From: Pseudodesulfovibrio aespoeensis Aspo-2
GTDB lineage: Bacteria > Desulfobacterota > Desulfovibrionia > Desulfovibrionales > Desulfovibrionaceae
Direction: 5' to 3'
NCBI RefSeq assembly: GCF_000176915.2
Contig: NC_014844.1
Span: 3,534,001 to 3,598,000 of the forward strand
DNA length: 64,000 bases
Part shown: piece after piece, positions 1-8,820 of the stretch
Position numbering within the stretch: position 1 is the first letter of the stretch
Layout: each line of letters opens with the position of its first letter
Made by a program: the position numbers and the translations under genes
Notes under the pieces: generated by a model
What the model saw: the letters and a program-made list of their open reading frames with translations, nothing else
Told to the model about the DNA's origin: nothing
The model's database searches: none

Positions 1-113
1 CCGTGACGCCGGGCCGCTACGGGCTGCCCCCGGTCCAGGCCGAGGCCATGTACAACCCGGCCATCATGGCCGCAGACGCGCCGGGCAGCGTGACCGTGAC
101 CAGGGAGCCGTAG
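1..113 (+). CDS. Alpha-2-macroglobulin family protein, C-terminal end (partial)
   Basis: The reading frame beginning at base 3 runs 36 codons to TAG at 111-113 and ends with a Pro-Gly-Arg-Tyr...Pro-Pro...Ala-Glu-Ala-Met-Tyr-Asn-Pro pattern followed by a short beta-like tail. This is how bacterial alpha-2-macroglobulins (YfhM type) end, where the bait-region and thioester protease-trapping protein sits in the periplasm. The stop is only 6 bases from the start of pbpC, the classical yfhM-pbpC pairing thought to link protease defence to cell-wall repair. Only the last residues are visible, so the assignment rests largely on the neighbour. Confidence 0.6.
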   Translation, partial: VTPGRYGLPPVQAEAMYNPAIMAADAPGSVTVTREP

Positions 114-119
114 CCCGGC

Positions 120-2510
120 ATGCATTGGTTGATGCACCGGCTTCGGGCGATGGCCCGGAAAGTGCCGGGCCGCATGAGGTGGCCCACACGGTGGTGGGCG
201 CGTCTGGCCTGCGCCCTGGCCCCCCTTGCCCTGGCCGGACCGCTGGCGTTCCTGTTCCTGAATGCGCTCTTTCCGCTCCCGCCAGGGTGGCTCGACGCGC
301 CCTCTGGCACCCGGATACTGGACCGCACCGGGATCGAGCTGCGCCGCTTCCCGGCCCCGGACACCCGCTGGCGGTTCCCGGTGACCCTGGACCAGGTCTC
401 GCCCCAACTGGTCACAGCCCTGGTCGAGGCCGAGGACCGCTGGCTTTTCGTCCATCCGGGGGTCAACCCCCTGGCCGTGCTCCGGGCAGCCTGGACCAAC
501 GCGGTCTCGGGCCGGGTGGTCTCGGGCGCTTCCACCATCCCCATGCAGCTGGCGCGCATGGCCGCGCCCGGCCCGCGCACCCTGGGGGCCAAACTGGCCG
601 AATCCTTTCGCGCTCTGCAACTGACCCTGGCCCACTCCAAAACCGAACTGCTCGAAGCCTACCTCAACACCGCGCCCTTTGGCGGCAACATCGTGGGTGT
701 GGGCGCGGCCTCGCGCATCTATTTCGGCAAGCCGCCGGACCGGCTCTCGCTGGGCGAATGCGCCCTGCTGGCCGTGCTGCCGCGCGCCCCCAACCGCTAC
801 GATCCCTCGCGCCACCCCCAGGCAGCCATGGCCGTGCGCGACCGGGTTCTGACCCTGCTGGCCGAGCGCGGGGCCGTGCCCGAAGCCGAGGCGCGCCGGG
901 CCATGCGCCAGCCCATGGTGGCCCAGCGCAGACCCTCGCCCATGCTCGCCCCGCATTTCTGCCTGCTGGCCCGGAGCCGGTTGGGGGCCGAGACCAGTCT
1001 GACCACCTCCCTTGATCTCGCCCGGCAGGGGAACGTGGAGCGGCTCCTGGCCCGCCACGTGGAGCGGCTGCGCGGGCTTGGCATCAGCAACGGCGCGGTG
1101 GCGGTCCTTGACCGGCGCACCCGCGAGGTTCTGGCCCTGGCCGGGTCCGCAAATTTCCACGACGACAGCCACCAGGGGCAGGTCAACAACGCCCTGTCGC
1201 CCCGCTCGCCCGGCTCCACCCTCAAGCCCTTTCTCTACGCCCTGGCCTTTGACAAGGGGGTGGCCCTGCCCCAGTCGCGCCTGCTGGACGTGCCCGTGGA
1301 CTATGCCGGGTACGCGCCGGAGAACTATGCCGGAACCTTTTCGGGCCGGGTCACCGTGACCGACGCCCTGACCCGCTCCCTCAATGTGCCGGCGGTGCGG
1401 CTGCTGGCCCGGACCGGGCTGCATGACTTCCACACCCTGCTGGTGCGCGCCGGGCTGGAGACCATCGACCGCCCGGCGGCCAGCTACGGGCTGCCCCTGG
1501 CTCTGGGCGCGTGCGAGGTGCGGCTGATCGACCTGACCAATGTCTACGCCACGCTGGGCCAGGGCGGGGAACACCGGCCCTGGCGGATTACCCCGGACAC
1601 GGGAGAAGGGCCGGGCACGCCCCTGTTCACGCCCGAGGCCGCCCTGGTGGTGGCCGGGATGCTGACCGGAGTGACCCGCCCCGACATGCCCGACTCCTGG
1701 CGGCTGACCCGCGACCGCCCGGCAGCGGCCTGGAAGACCGGGACCTCCTTTGGCCACCGCGACGCCTGGGCCGTGGGTTTCGGCCCGACCCTGGCCGTGG
1801 GCGTCTGGGTGGGCAACCCGAGCGGCGCGCCGGTCAAGGGCATCTCCGGCGCAACCCACGCCGGGCCGCTCTTCTTCGACGTGCTGCGCGCCCTGGAGGA
1901 GCCGGGCCGTGATCTGCATCTGGCCGAAGCCCCGGCCCTGCGCACCGTGACCCTGTGCGCCACCAGCGGCCTGCCTGCCGGACCAGACTGCCCGCACACC
2001 GTGGAGAGTCTGGCCGGGCCGACCCTGGCCCTGCCCCGTTGCGCCGAGCACCGGCGCATCCTGGTGGACAAAGCCACCGGGCTGCGCCTTGAGGGGAGCT
2101 GCCTGACCACCGACGCCAGCCGCCGGGCCGTGCCGCTGGTGGTCGAGTCGCTCCCGCCGGAACTGGCCGCATGGCTCGCCTCGCAAGGCAAGCCCGCGCC
2201 CGGCCCGCCCGGCCTCTCGCCCCTGTGCCGCGACGTGCCGGGCGGCAGGGGTCCGGTCATCCTCTCGCCCTCGTCCGACACCCCCTATGTGCTGCGCCAC
2301 GACGCGCCCGCCAGCCATCAGCAGGTGGCGCTCAGAGCCGCGTCCGGCGAGCCGGACCAGCCCCTGTGGTGGTATGTGGACGGCCATTTCGCCGGAACAG
2401 CGGCAGGCGCGGCCACCCTCTTCTGGCCCATGACCGAGGGCCGACACACCGTCTCGGTCACGGACAGCCAGGGGCGGACCGGGTCCGCCGCCTTCCGCGT
2501 TCTTGACTGA
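120..2510 (+). CDS. pbpC: Penicillin-binding protein 1C (bifunctional transglycosylase/transpeptidase)
   Basis: 796 residues, close to the usual length of PBP1C. An N-terminal basic stretch and a hydrophobic anchor (about residues 28-52) place the rest in the periplasm. The GT51 glycan-polymerising domain has the catalytic Glu105 in an EDRW motif and the GASTIPMQLAR motif at 136-146. The transpeptidase domain has the acyl-enzyme serine in STLK (366-369), SLN (420-422) and KTGT (539-542), so all active-site boxes are intact. The C-terminal about 90 residues match the beta-rich PBP1C-specific domain. It follows the macroglobulin gene by 6 bases, so the two are probably co-transcribed. Confidence 0.95.
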   Translation: MHWLMHRLRAMARKVPGRMRWPTRWWARLACALAPLALAGPLAFLFLNALFPLPPGWLDAPSGTRILDRTGIELRRFPAPDTRWRFPVTLDQVSPQLVTALVEAEDRWLFVHPGVNPLAVLRAAWTNAVSGRVVSGASTIPMQLARMAAPGPRTLGAKLAESFRALQLTLAHSKTELLEAYLNTAPFGGNIVGVGAASRIYFGKPPDRLSLGECALLAVLPRAPNRYDPSRHPQAAMAVRDRVLTLLAERGAVPEAEARRAMRQPMVAQRRPSPMLAPHFCLLARSRLGAETSLTTSLDLARQGNVERLLARHVERLRGLGISNGAVAVLDRRTREVLALAGSANFHDDSHQGQVNNALSPRSPGSTLKPFLYALAFDKGVALPQSRLLDVPVDYAGYAPENYAGTFSGRVTVTDALTRSLNVPAVRLLARTGLHDFHTLLVRAGLETIDRPAASYGLPLALGACEVRLIDLTNVYATLGQGGEHRPWRITPDTGEGPGTPLFTPEAALVVAGMLTGVTRPDMPDSWRLTRDRPAAAWKTGTSFGHRDAWAVGFGPTLAVGVWVGNPSGAPVKGISGATHAGPLFFDVLRALEEPGRDLHLAEAPALRTVTLCATSGLPAGPDCPHTVESLAGPTLALPRCAEHRRILVDKATGLRLEGSCLTTDASRRAVPLVVESLPPELAAWLASQGKPAPGPPGLSPLCRDVPGGRGPVILSPSSDTPYVLRHDAPASHQQVALRAASGEPDQPLWWYVDGHFAGTAAGAATLFWPMTEGRHTVSVTDSQGRTGSAAFRVLD

Positions 2511-2572
2511 CAGGGTGATTGGCAGGGCCGCTGACCGGGACACGGCAAAACGCGCCCAACAGGACGCAGACC

Positions 2573-2622
2573 AAAAGGCGCATCTGCACGCCCCGGTCTG
2601 GCCGGGTCATGCAGATGCGCCT
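2573..2622. terminator. Bidirectional terminator between pbpC and the GGDEF gene
   Basis: A 13-bp perfect stem (arms 2576-2588 and 2610-2622) encloses a smaller GC hairpin. Four A residues precede it and GAAAA follows, so it reads as a terminator mainly for the minus-strand GGDEF gene and possibly also for pbpC, which converges on it. Confidence 0.7.
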
Positions 2623-2668
2623 GAAAATCGATATGAATGGCCCCGCGCGGGGCGAATCCCGTCCCCGG

Positions 2669-4165
2669 CTAGTTGGTCACGGCCTGGGCAGCGCCTTCGG
2701 GCCGGGAGATGACCACCATGTTGCGGCCATTGTTCTTGGCCTTGTACAGGGCCTTGTCCGCCTTGATCAGCAGGTCGTCGTCGCGGGTCAGGGCACCAGC
2801 CTCGACCGAGGCCACGCCGATGGAGGCAGTGACCGAAAACTCGTGGCCGTCGAAGCGGAACACGCACCCCTGGATGGACTCGCGGATGCGCTCGGCCAGT
2901 TTCCAGGCAGCCTCCTCGCTGGTGTGCGGCAGCAGGACCACGAACTCCTCGCCGCCATAGCGGGCCGCGAGGTCGGTGGTGCGGAATGTCTCGGTCAGGA
3001 TCTCGCCCACCTTGCGCAGGACCATGTCGCCCGCCTTGTGGCCGTAGGTGTCGTTGACCTGTTTGAAGTGATCGAGATCGACCATGAGCAGCGAAAGGTC
3101 GTGATTGTACCGACGACGACGCTTGATCTCGTAGATCAACCGCTCGTCAAAGGAGTGGCGGTTGTAGATGCGGGTCAGGCCGTCGCGGTCTGCACGCAGC
3201 TTGACCTCCTTGAAGATGAGCGCGTTGCGCAGGGCCAGCCCCAGGTGGTTGACCGCCGAGCGGAAGGTCTCCACCTGATCCCGGCCCAGCCGGTAGTCCG
3301 GCTCGCACAGGAGGACCAGACACCCAAAGGTTTCGTGGGCCGCGGTCAGGGGCATGGTCACCAGCTTGCCGTCCTTGGGGGTCAGCGAAAATTCGGGGCG
3401 CCGCGCCGGGTCGGTGTGCAGGATGTTGAAGCCGTTGACCGGGCCGGAGCCCATCTCCGCGGCAGAAGCCATCAGGTGCTCGACCCACAGGCTCTCGGTG
3501 TCCGGGATCATCTTGCCGTTGAGGAACAGCTCCACATCGGCCACGCCGGAGTCCTGCTGCCGGGTCCAGAAGGCGGCGTGCACCATCTTGACCGGCAGGA
3601 CCAGGCTCAGGGTGTCCTTGGCGTTGAGCAGGATGGTGGCCGGGTCCAGGCTCTCGGTGGCCGAGGCCAGGATCTTGTTGAGAAACATGAGCTGATCGGT
3701 CTTGCGCGCCAAGAGTTCGCGCTCAAGCAGGATCTCCTCGGTCATGCGGTAGATGTCCGAGTACATGCTCGTCACCTCCCTGGCCCGGAACACTGCGTCC
3801 TGCACCTTGGGGCGCGTCAGGGGCGTGCGGACCACGGTCAGGAACCCTTCGGCCAGGACCGTGTCCATCTCCAGAGGCTCGTCGCCCGTGTCCTGGATGA
3901 GGATGCGCTGGGTGTTCTCCTGCGCCCGGTACTCCTGGCGGCGCTGCTCGGACAGGGCCGACCACACGGACCACGGCACCCAGGCCGCGCAGGGCTTCTC
4001 CTCCTGGCTCAGTTCGCGGGCGCGGGGCAGGGAATCCGCCGGAAAATTGCGAATGTGAAATCCAGGGCCGACCCCCTGCGCGATCTGGCCAGCGAGCGAA
4101 TCGTCCAGGCCCAGCCCCCACATGAGTTCGGGCCGCTTGCCCCGCTTTATCGTCTGCTTCAACAT
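2669..4165 (-). CDS. Diguanylate cyclase with N-terminal GAF-like region
   Basis: 498 residues. The C-terminal GGDEF domain carries GGEEF at about 404-408, the active A-site form that makes cyclic di-GMP from two GTP. An RTTD inhibitory I-site lies five residues before it, so product feedback is expected. The middle (about 165-320) looks like a GAF sensor module. The first 150 residues have no clear catalytic motif; the segment with DTGDEPLEMD...VRTPLTRPKVQDAV resembles a degenerate receiver domain. No transmembrane segment is visible, so it should be cytoplasmic. It is a single gene, convergent with pbpC. The input signal is not evident. Confidence 0.92.
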   Translation of the reverse strand: MLKQTIKRGKRPELMWGLGLDDSLAGQIAQGVGPGFHIRNFPADSLPRARELSQEEKPCAAWVPWSVWSALSEQRRQEYRAQENTQRILIQDTGDEPLEMDTVLAEGFLTVVRTPLTRPKVQDAVFRAREVTSMYSDIYRMTEEILLERELLARKTDQLMFLNKILASATESLDPATILLNAKDTLSLVLPVKMVHAAFWTRQQDSGVADVELFLNGKMIPDTESLWVEHLMASAAEMGSGPVNGFNILHTDPARRPEFSLTPKDGKLVTMPLTAAHETFGCLVLLCEPDYRLGRDQVETFRSAVNHLGLALRNALIFKEVKLRADRDGLTRIYNRHSFDERLIYEIKRRRRYNHDLSLLMVDLDHFKQVNDTYGHKAGDMVLRKVGEILTETFRTTDLAARYGGEEFVVLLPHTSEEAAWKLAERIRESIQGCVFRFDGHEFSVTASIGVASVEAGALTRDDDLLIKADKALYKAKNNGRNMVVISRPEGAAQAVTN

Positions 4166-4313
4166 GTGTCCGCCTCTCCTTAAGAGTCAAAATATCGACG
4201 CATGACACGTCCGCACCAGGACATGAGCAAGAACGGGGCCAACCCGTGCCACAGGCGGAGACACCGCGCCAAACCGGTATCATCCTGCTCTTTTCAAAGG
4301 AGGTTTTCGAGCG

Positions 4314-4400
4314 ATGAGGACAAACCCCCTGAGGCTTGTCCGGGGAAGAAAATGCCGCGCGGCCAGCGACAGAGTCCACGGATTTCGTCAAACCCATTGA
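4314..4400 (+). CDS. Possible short upstream ORF (28 aa) with strong ribosome-binding site
   Basis: AAAGGAGG at 4296-4303 is the best Shine-Dalgarno sequence in this intergenic region and precedes an ATG at 4314 by 10 bases. The ORF ends at TGA 4398-4400, 31 bases before the proposed start of the glycosyltransferase. It covers a GGACAA/TTGTCC hairpin (4318-4341). It could be a leader peptide or a mis-set start in a decayed region; the 28 residues, rich in Arg, resemble no family I recognise. The glycosyltransferase itself has no good ribosome-binding site, which is why I record this. Confidence 0.3.
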   Translation: MRTNPLRLVRGRKCRAASDRVHGFRQTH

Positions 4401-4431
4401 CAAACCGGGACAATACGGTTTTGACCTACAT

Positions 4432-6072
4432 ATGTCCGAATCCAAGCGCATCTGGGCCACCCTGGACCCATTTTTCGAGCCCGGCCCGGTGCTGGGGCGC
4501 AAGGTGGCCAACACCAAGTTCCTGCGCGCGCTCCTGGCCGTGGACCCCTGCGACGAGTACCGCTTCTTCCTGGGCGACGCCGGGCAGGCCGACGGATTGC
4601 GCGCCCATGTGCGCAAGATCGCGCCGGACATGCTCGACGCGGGCCGGGTGCGCGTCCTGGACCGCCGCGAGCTGCCGCGCCTGCTCGCCACCGAGCCGGT
4701 CCACTGCATGCACCTGTCGGACTGCATCACCAGCCAGCCCCACGCCGCTGCCCTGCGCAACCGCTACAGCCGCGACATCTTTCCAATCACCGGCACCATC
4801 CACTCCCTGAGTTACTCCACCTTTGGCACGCAGTTCCTGCGCCACCTGTGGGCCGGGACCACCCGGCGTGACGCCATTGTCTGCACCTCGGAGCCGGGCC
4901 GGGAGGCGGTGCAACGCTTCTTCGACTGGCTGCGCCAGGGCTACGGGCTGGACCCGGAGCACTTCCCCGCGCCCCAGCTGGCGCGCATCCCCCTGGCTGT
5001 GGACGCCGATGAGCTCTGTCCGACCAGGTGCGAGGCCAGGAGCGAGGCCGGGAGCCAAGGCGGCCCGGTGCGCCTGCTCGTGTTCGGCAGGATATCCCAC
5101 CACTCCAAGATGGACCTGCTGCCCCTGCTGCGCGCCCTGCACCGGCTGGTCCTGGCGGGCATGGACCCGGCCACGGTGGAGCTGGTCCTGGCCGGATGGG
5201 TGGACGACGGCGACGATTTCCTGCCCACCCTCAGGGATCTCGCGGCCAACGTGGGCATCCCCCTGACCATTGCGGCCAGGCCGAGCGAGGCGGAAAAGGT
5301 CGCCCTGTTCCGCAGCGCCGACATCTTCATCTCCATTGCCGACAACCCCCAGGAGACCTTCGGCATCACCCTGCTCGAAGCCGGGGCCTTTGGCCTGCCC
5401 GTGGTGGCCTCGGACTACGACGGCTACCGCGACATCGTGGTCCAGGACGAGACCGGGCTGCTCGTGCCCACCATCGGCCCGGACAGCACGCCGGACGCGG
5501 ACCTGCTCGCCCCGCTCACCTACGACAACCAGTACCACCTGCTGCTGGCCCAGCGCACAGTGGTGGAGATCCCCCCCCTGGCCGCAGCCCTGAAGACGCT
5601 CATCGAATCCCCGGACACGCGCCGGGCCATGGGCGCGGCAGCCCGGCAGCGCGTGCTCGACCACTACACCTGGGCCGGGGTGATCAAACAGTACGCCGCC
5701 CTCTGGGACGGCCTGTGGCGCGAACCGGCAGACCCGGCTCCCCTGCGCACGATGCATCACCCCCTGGCCATGCCCTACGGCACCCTCTTCGGCCACTACC
5801 CCACCCGCACCCTTGACCCGGCGACCCTGGTCCGGGCCGGGGCCACGGGCGAGGCCTTCTACCGAGGCCGCGATTTTCCCATGCTCTATTCCGGGCTGGC
5901 CGGGACCATCGACCCGGACGCGGCCCGAAAACTCGTGTTCCTGGCCCGCAAATCCGTTGACACCAGCACCCTGATACGCAAACTTGTCGAAGCGGTGCCG
6001 GGCATGGACCAGGACTCGGCCACGGTCCACATACTCTGGTCGCTCAAACACGATATTCTTGAACGGATCTGA
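4432..6072 (+). CDS. Glycosyltransferase, GT4/GT-B family
   Basis: 546 residues from ATG 4432; an in-frame TTG at 4336 would add 32 residues, but neither start has a convincing ribosome-binding site. The centre holds a GT-B group 1 domain: VRLLVFGRISHHSK at the start of the nucleotide-binding half, then a stretch with ETFGITLLEAGAFGLPVVASDYDGYRD, the EX7E-type sugar-nucleotide motif. The N-terminal half has SITSQPHAAALRNRY-like acceptor-side features, and the C-terminal about 150 residues are extra compared with common GT4 enzymes. It probably transfers a sugar to a cell-surface or protein acceptor; the substrate cannot be read from sequence. It stands alone, upstream of the ferredoxin/AOR operon. 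Confidence 0.8.
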   Translation: MSESKRIWATLDPFFEPGPVLGRKVANTKFLRALLAVDPCDEYRFFLGDAGQADGLRAHVRKIAPDMLDAGRVRVLDRRELPRLLATEPVHCMHLSDCITSQPHAAALRNRYSRDIFPITGTIHSLSYSTFGTQFLRHLWAGTTRRDAIVCTSEPGREAVQRFFDWLRQGYGLDPEHFPAPQLARIPLAVDADELCPTRCEARSEAGSQGGPVRLLVFGRISHHSKMDLLPLLRALHRLVLAGMDPATVELVLAGWVDDGDDFLPTLRDLAANVGIPLTIAARPSEAEKVALFRSADIFISIADNPQETFGITLLEAGAFGLPVVASDYDGYRDIVVQDETGLLVPTIGPDSTPDADLLAPLTYDNQYHLLLAQRTVVEIPPLAAALKTLIESPDTRRAMGAAARQRVLDHYTWAGVIKQYAALWDGLWREPADPAPLRTMHHPLAMPYGTLFGHYPTRTLDPATLVRAGATGEAFYRGRDFPMLYSGLAGTIDPDAARKLVFLARKSVDTSTLIRKLVEAVPGMDQDSATVHILWSLKHDILERI

Positions 6073-6140
6073 AGCGCCCCCGCAAGGCAAGCGCGCTCGA
6101 CCCGGACATCACGGTTCCCAACCAGTTGGAGGCATGAACA

Positions 6141-6575
6141 ATGAAAGCATTGAGGGCTGCGCGGATGGAGCGATGCATCGGCTGCCATTCGTGTGCGCTG
6201 GCCTGCGCGAGACAGGTCCATTCGGTCCTGTCGTGGAACAAGTCGGGCATCCGCATCGCCTCGGCGGGCGGACTGTCCACCGGATTCGAGGCCAAGCTGT
6301 GCCTGGCCTGCAATCCCGCGCCCTGCGCCGGGGCGTGCCCCACCGGCTCCCTGACCCAGCGGCGCGACGGCGGCGTCATCCAGAAGAAGAACCTCTGCAT
6401 CCGCTGCGGCCAATGCGCCAAGGCCTGCCCGGTGGACGCCATATTCCTGGATCACATGGTCAACCCCTACGTCTGCATCCACTGCGGACGCTGCGTGGAA
6501 TTCTGTCCCCACGACTGCCTTGAGATGGAAGATCTGCCCAGAGCGGACAAGGCCACCGGAGGTTCCGATGATTAG
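6141..6575 (+). CDS. Four-cluster [4Fe-4S] ferredoxin subunit, YdhY-like
   Basis: 144 residues with sixteen cysteines in four ligand sets: CIGCHSCALAC near residue 12, CLACNPAPCAGAC near 54, CIRCGQCAKAC near 86 and CIHCGRCVEFC near 113. This is the DmsB/HycB-like electron-wire arrangement. There is no signal peptide, so it acts in the cytoplasm. GGAGG at 6128-6132 sets the ATG at 6141 rather than the ATG at 6134. Its last 8 bases overlap the start of the aldehyde oxidoreductase gene, so the pair is translationally coupled; this parallels E. coli YdhY with the AOR-like YdhV. It most likely carries electrons from that enzyme. Confidence 0.9.
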   Translation: MKALRAARMERCIGCHSCALACARQVHSVLSWNKSGIRIASAGGLSTGFEAKLCLACNPAPCAGACPTGSLTQRRDGGVIQKKNLCIRCGQCAKACPVDAIFLDHMVNPYVCIHCGRCVEFCPHDCLEMEDLPRADKATGGSDD

Positions 6576-8325
6576 AGACCACTTCCGCATCATGAAGGTC
6601 GATCTGACCACGGGCAAGGCCAACCTCATCGAACGGGACGGACGCGACCAGTACCTGGGCGGCACCGGGCTGGCGGCCATGCTCTTTGATGAATTCGGCC
6701 ATATGGACAGGGACTGGGACGACCCGGACCAGCCGCTGATCTTCACCATCGGTCCGCTGACCGGCTATTACCCGCTCATGAGCAAGACCTGCTGCGCCTT
6801 CCGCTCGCCCTATCACAACCAGTACGCCGAGAGCTACGCGGGCGGCAAATCCGCCCTGTCGCTCCGGTTCGCGGACCTCGACGCATTGGTCGTGGTCGGC
6901 AAGGCCAAGCGGCTGTCTGCCCTGGCCGTTGGCTCGCGTCTGATCGAGATCCGCGACGTGGAATACATGCGCGGCTTTGACGCCCTGCGCACGGGCCGCG
7001 TCATCCGCAAGATATTCCCCGGTTCGGGCCGCCGCTCCATCCTGCGCATCGGCCCGGCGGGCGAGAACCTCTCGGCCTACGCCTGCATCAACGTGGACAC
7101 CTACCGCCACTTTGGCCGCCTGGGCGGCGGCACGGTCATGGGAGCCAAGAATCTCAAGGCCATCTGCATCCTGGGCGACCGGGGCTTTGACCTGCCCGAG
7201 GGCAAGGCCTACTCCACCCTGTACAAGGACATCTTCAAGCAGCTCACCACCACGGAGATGATGGCCAAATACCACGGCCTGGGCACGGCGGTGAACATCA
7301 ACCCGCTCAACGCGCTCAAAAGCCTGCCCTGGAAGAACCTGCAACAAACCAGCAGCCCCGAGGCGGACAACATCTCGGGCGAGCGGTTTGCCAAGGACAC
7401 CCTGCTGCGCAACGCGGCCTGCGCAGGCTGCCCGGTGGGCTGCATCCACGTGGGCTTCGTGCGCGAGCAGTTCCAGGCCAACAACCAGTATCTCTACCGG
7501 CAGGTGAGCTACGACTACGAGCCCATCTTCTCCTGCGGCGGCATGCTTGAGGTCACGGACGCAGGCCAGGTCCTGCGCATCCTCGATGTCATCGAAAAGG
7601 AAGGGCTGGACAACATGTCCACGGGCGTGGCCCTGGCCTGGGCCACCGAGGCGCTGGAAAAGGGCGTCATCAGCCTGGACGAGACCGTGGTCCCCCTGAC
7701 CTGGGGCGATGCCGAGACCTACATGAAGGGCGTGGAGCTGATCAGCCGCCCGCCAAACGACTTCTACCGGTTGCTGGCCCAGGGCTCCCTCAAGTGCGCC
7801 AAAAAATACGGCGGCGAGGATTTTGCCTGCGTCCTCGGCCAGGAGATGGCCGGATACGCCACGGGCGAGGTCTTCTTCGTGTCCGAGGCGCTCGGCTTCC
7901 GCCACTCCCACCTCGACTCGGGAGGCTACGCCTACGATCAGAAACATGAGGACAAGGACGTGACCAGGGCGCTCGATTTCCTGGTCAACGACGCCCGCGA
8001 GCGGGTCGTGCTCAACTGCATGGTGGGCTGCTTGTTCTCACGCGGGGTGTACAAGGACTCGGTGCTGGCCCAGGCCCTGGAGGCCGTGGGCTACGGCTCC
8101 CTCGTCGGCTCGCTCGACGCCATAGGCCGCCGGGTGCAGAGCCTGCGCTGGCGGCTGCGCCTGGGCATGGGCTACGAACCGGCCAGGGTGGTCATACCCA
8201 AACGCTACACCGAGGTGACCACCTGGAAAGGGCCCATCGACACCGACTACCTGGAGGCCCTGCGCACGGGCTACGCCGCCCGGATCATGGAAATGGGCGC
8301 TCCGCTGCCCGAGTCCGAAGAATGA
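6568..8325 (+). CDS. Aldehyde:ferredoxin oxidoreductase family protein (tungsten enzyme, YdhV-like)
   Basis: 585 residues from ATG 6568, which overlaps the ferredoxin stop and has GGAGG just upstream. The N-terminal AOR domain shows the glycine-rich pterin-binding stretch with GPAGEN and GGGTVMGAKNLKAI. The cluster-binding motif CAGCPVGC lies near residue 285, and a later cysteine region CMVGC near 490 may supply the fourth ligand. Family members oxidise aldehydes or related substrates with a tungsto-bispyranopterin cofactor and pass electrons to ferredoxin. Pairing with a four-cluster partner suggests the YdhV-type subgroup, whose substrate is unsettled. No cofactor maturation gene is adjacent. 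Confidence 0.9.
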   Translation: MIRDHFRIMKVDLTTGKANLIERDGRDQYLGGTGLAAMLFDEFGHMDRDWDDPDQPLIFTIGPLTGYYPLMSKTCCAFRSPYHNQYAESYAGGKSALSLRFADLDALVVVGKAKRLSALAVGSRLIEIRDVEYMRGFDALRTGRVIRKIFPGSGRRSILRIGPAGENLSAYACINVDTYRHFGRLGGGTVMGAKNLKAICILGDRGFDLPEGKAYSTLYKDIFKQLTTTEMMAKYHGLGTAVNINPLNALKSLPWKNLQQTSSPEADNISGERFAKDTLLRNAACAGCPVGCIHVGFVREQFQANNQYLYRQVSYDYEPIFSCGGMLEVTDAGQVLRILDVIEKEGLDNMSTGVALAWATEALEKGVISLDETVVPLTWGDAETYMKGVELISRPPNDFYRLLAQGSLKCAKKYGGEDFACVLGQEMAGYATGEVFFVSEALGFRHSHLDSGGYAYDQKHEDKDVTRALDFLVNDARERVVLNCMVGCLFSRGVYKDSVLAQALEAVGYGSLVGSLDAIGRRVQSLRWRLRLGMGYEPARVVIPKRYTEVTTWKGPIDTDYLEALRTGYAARIMEMGAPLPESEE

Positions 8326-8394
8326 CCCGGCAGGAAAAGCCCGGCCAAGTGGCGCGCCACCCGGCTAAAAATTCACCCGAATGGCAAAAAGAGG

Positions 8395-8423
8395 TTGCCA
8401 ACCACCGCCCATTTCGGTAAATC
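8395..8423 (+). promoter_or_regulatory. Candidate sigma-70 promoter of tRNA-Phe
   Basis: TTGCCA (8395-8400) and TAAATC (8418-8423) are spaced by 17 bases and lie 17 bases before the first base of the tRNA, as expected for a stable-RNA promoter. Confidence 0.5.
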
Positions 8424-8440
8424 CCACTTCTCGACCGCGT

Positions 8441-8516
8441 GCTCGGGTAGCTCAGTCGGTAGAGCAGGGGACTGAAAATCCCCGTGTCGGCAGTTCAATT
8501 CTGTCCCCGAGCACCA
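8441..8516 (+). tRNA. tRNA-Phe (anticodon GAA), CCA encoded
   Basis: 76 bases fold as a full cloverleaf: acceptor GCTCGGG with CCCGAGC, D-arm GCTC/GAGC, anticodon arm GGGGA/TCCCC with loop CTGAAAA (anticodon GAA), T-arm GGCAG/CTGTC with TTCAATT loop, discriminator A and encoded CCA. The variable loop is short. Its 3' end coincides with the left edge of a lower-GC island, and its last 11 bases reappear at 16731-16741. Confidence 0.97.
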
Positions 8517-8524
8517 TAGGAATC

Positions 8525-8566
8525 AAGCCCTTACGTCAGAAACGGCGTAAGGGCTTTTTCTTTTTT
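8525..8566 (+). terminator. Terminator after tRNA-Phe
   Basis: AAGCCCTTACG and CGTAAGGGCTT form an 11-bp perfect stem around a 10-base loop and are followed by TTTTCTTTTTT, a textbook intrinsic terminator for the tRNA transcript. Confidence 0.9.
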
Positions 8567-8616
8567 GGCGTTTTGTACTAGGATATCAGTAGTTTTTGAA
8601 AAAACGGGAGCCTCTC

Positions 8617-8820
8617 ATGGCAACGAGGAAAAACATAAATACGCTGTTCTCTGCGGTGGCGACCGTCGCGCACCGACTATCCGCCATTTTCACCGCCGAT
8701 GTCATCATGGTCATGAAGCAGGGCAAAGTCGTTGCCACGGGCTCCCACAAGGATCTGCTCGCATCCTGCCCGCTCTACAACCGCCTCTACCAGATGCAGT
8801 TCGACGACTCTATCTGGTAG
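8617..8820 (+). pseudogene. Remnant of an ABC transporter ATPase C-terminus (MsbA/lipid flippase type)
   Basis: 67 codons in which VAHRLSAIFTADVIMVM, GKVVATGSHKDLLA and CPLYNRLYQMQF are the H-loop and tail of an export ABC ATPase. Walker A, Q-loop, signature and Walker B are all absent, so this is a stub of a gene of about 600 codons. A GGGAG sequence precedes the ATG at 8617, but the short N-terminal residues do not match the family. It lies right after the tRNA terminator, at the island edge, as expected of debris from insertion and deletion. Confidence 0.75.

Noticed and set aside
2519-4183. Long open frame antisense to the GGDEF gene (554 codons)
   Set aside because: Repetitive Leu/Gly/His/Gln-rich translation typical of the complement of GC-rich coding DNA; the minus strand has a clear GGDEF domain.
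4397-4431. Promoter TTGACA before the glycosyltransferase
   Set aside because: A good -35 but no -10 element at 16-18 bases, and it would leave almost no leader.
4426-6090. Long open frame antisense to the glycosyltransferase (554 codons)
   Set aside because: No motif and biased composition; the plus strand has the GT-B motifs and correct codon use.
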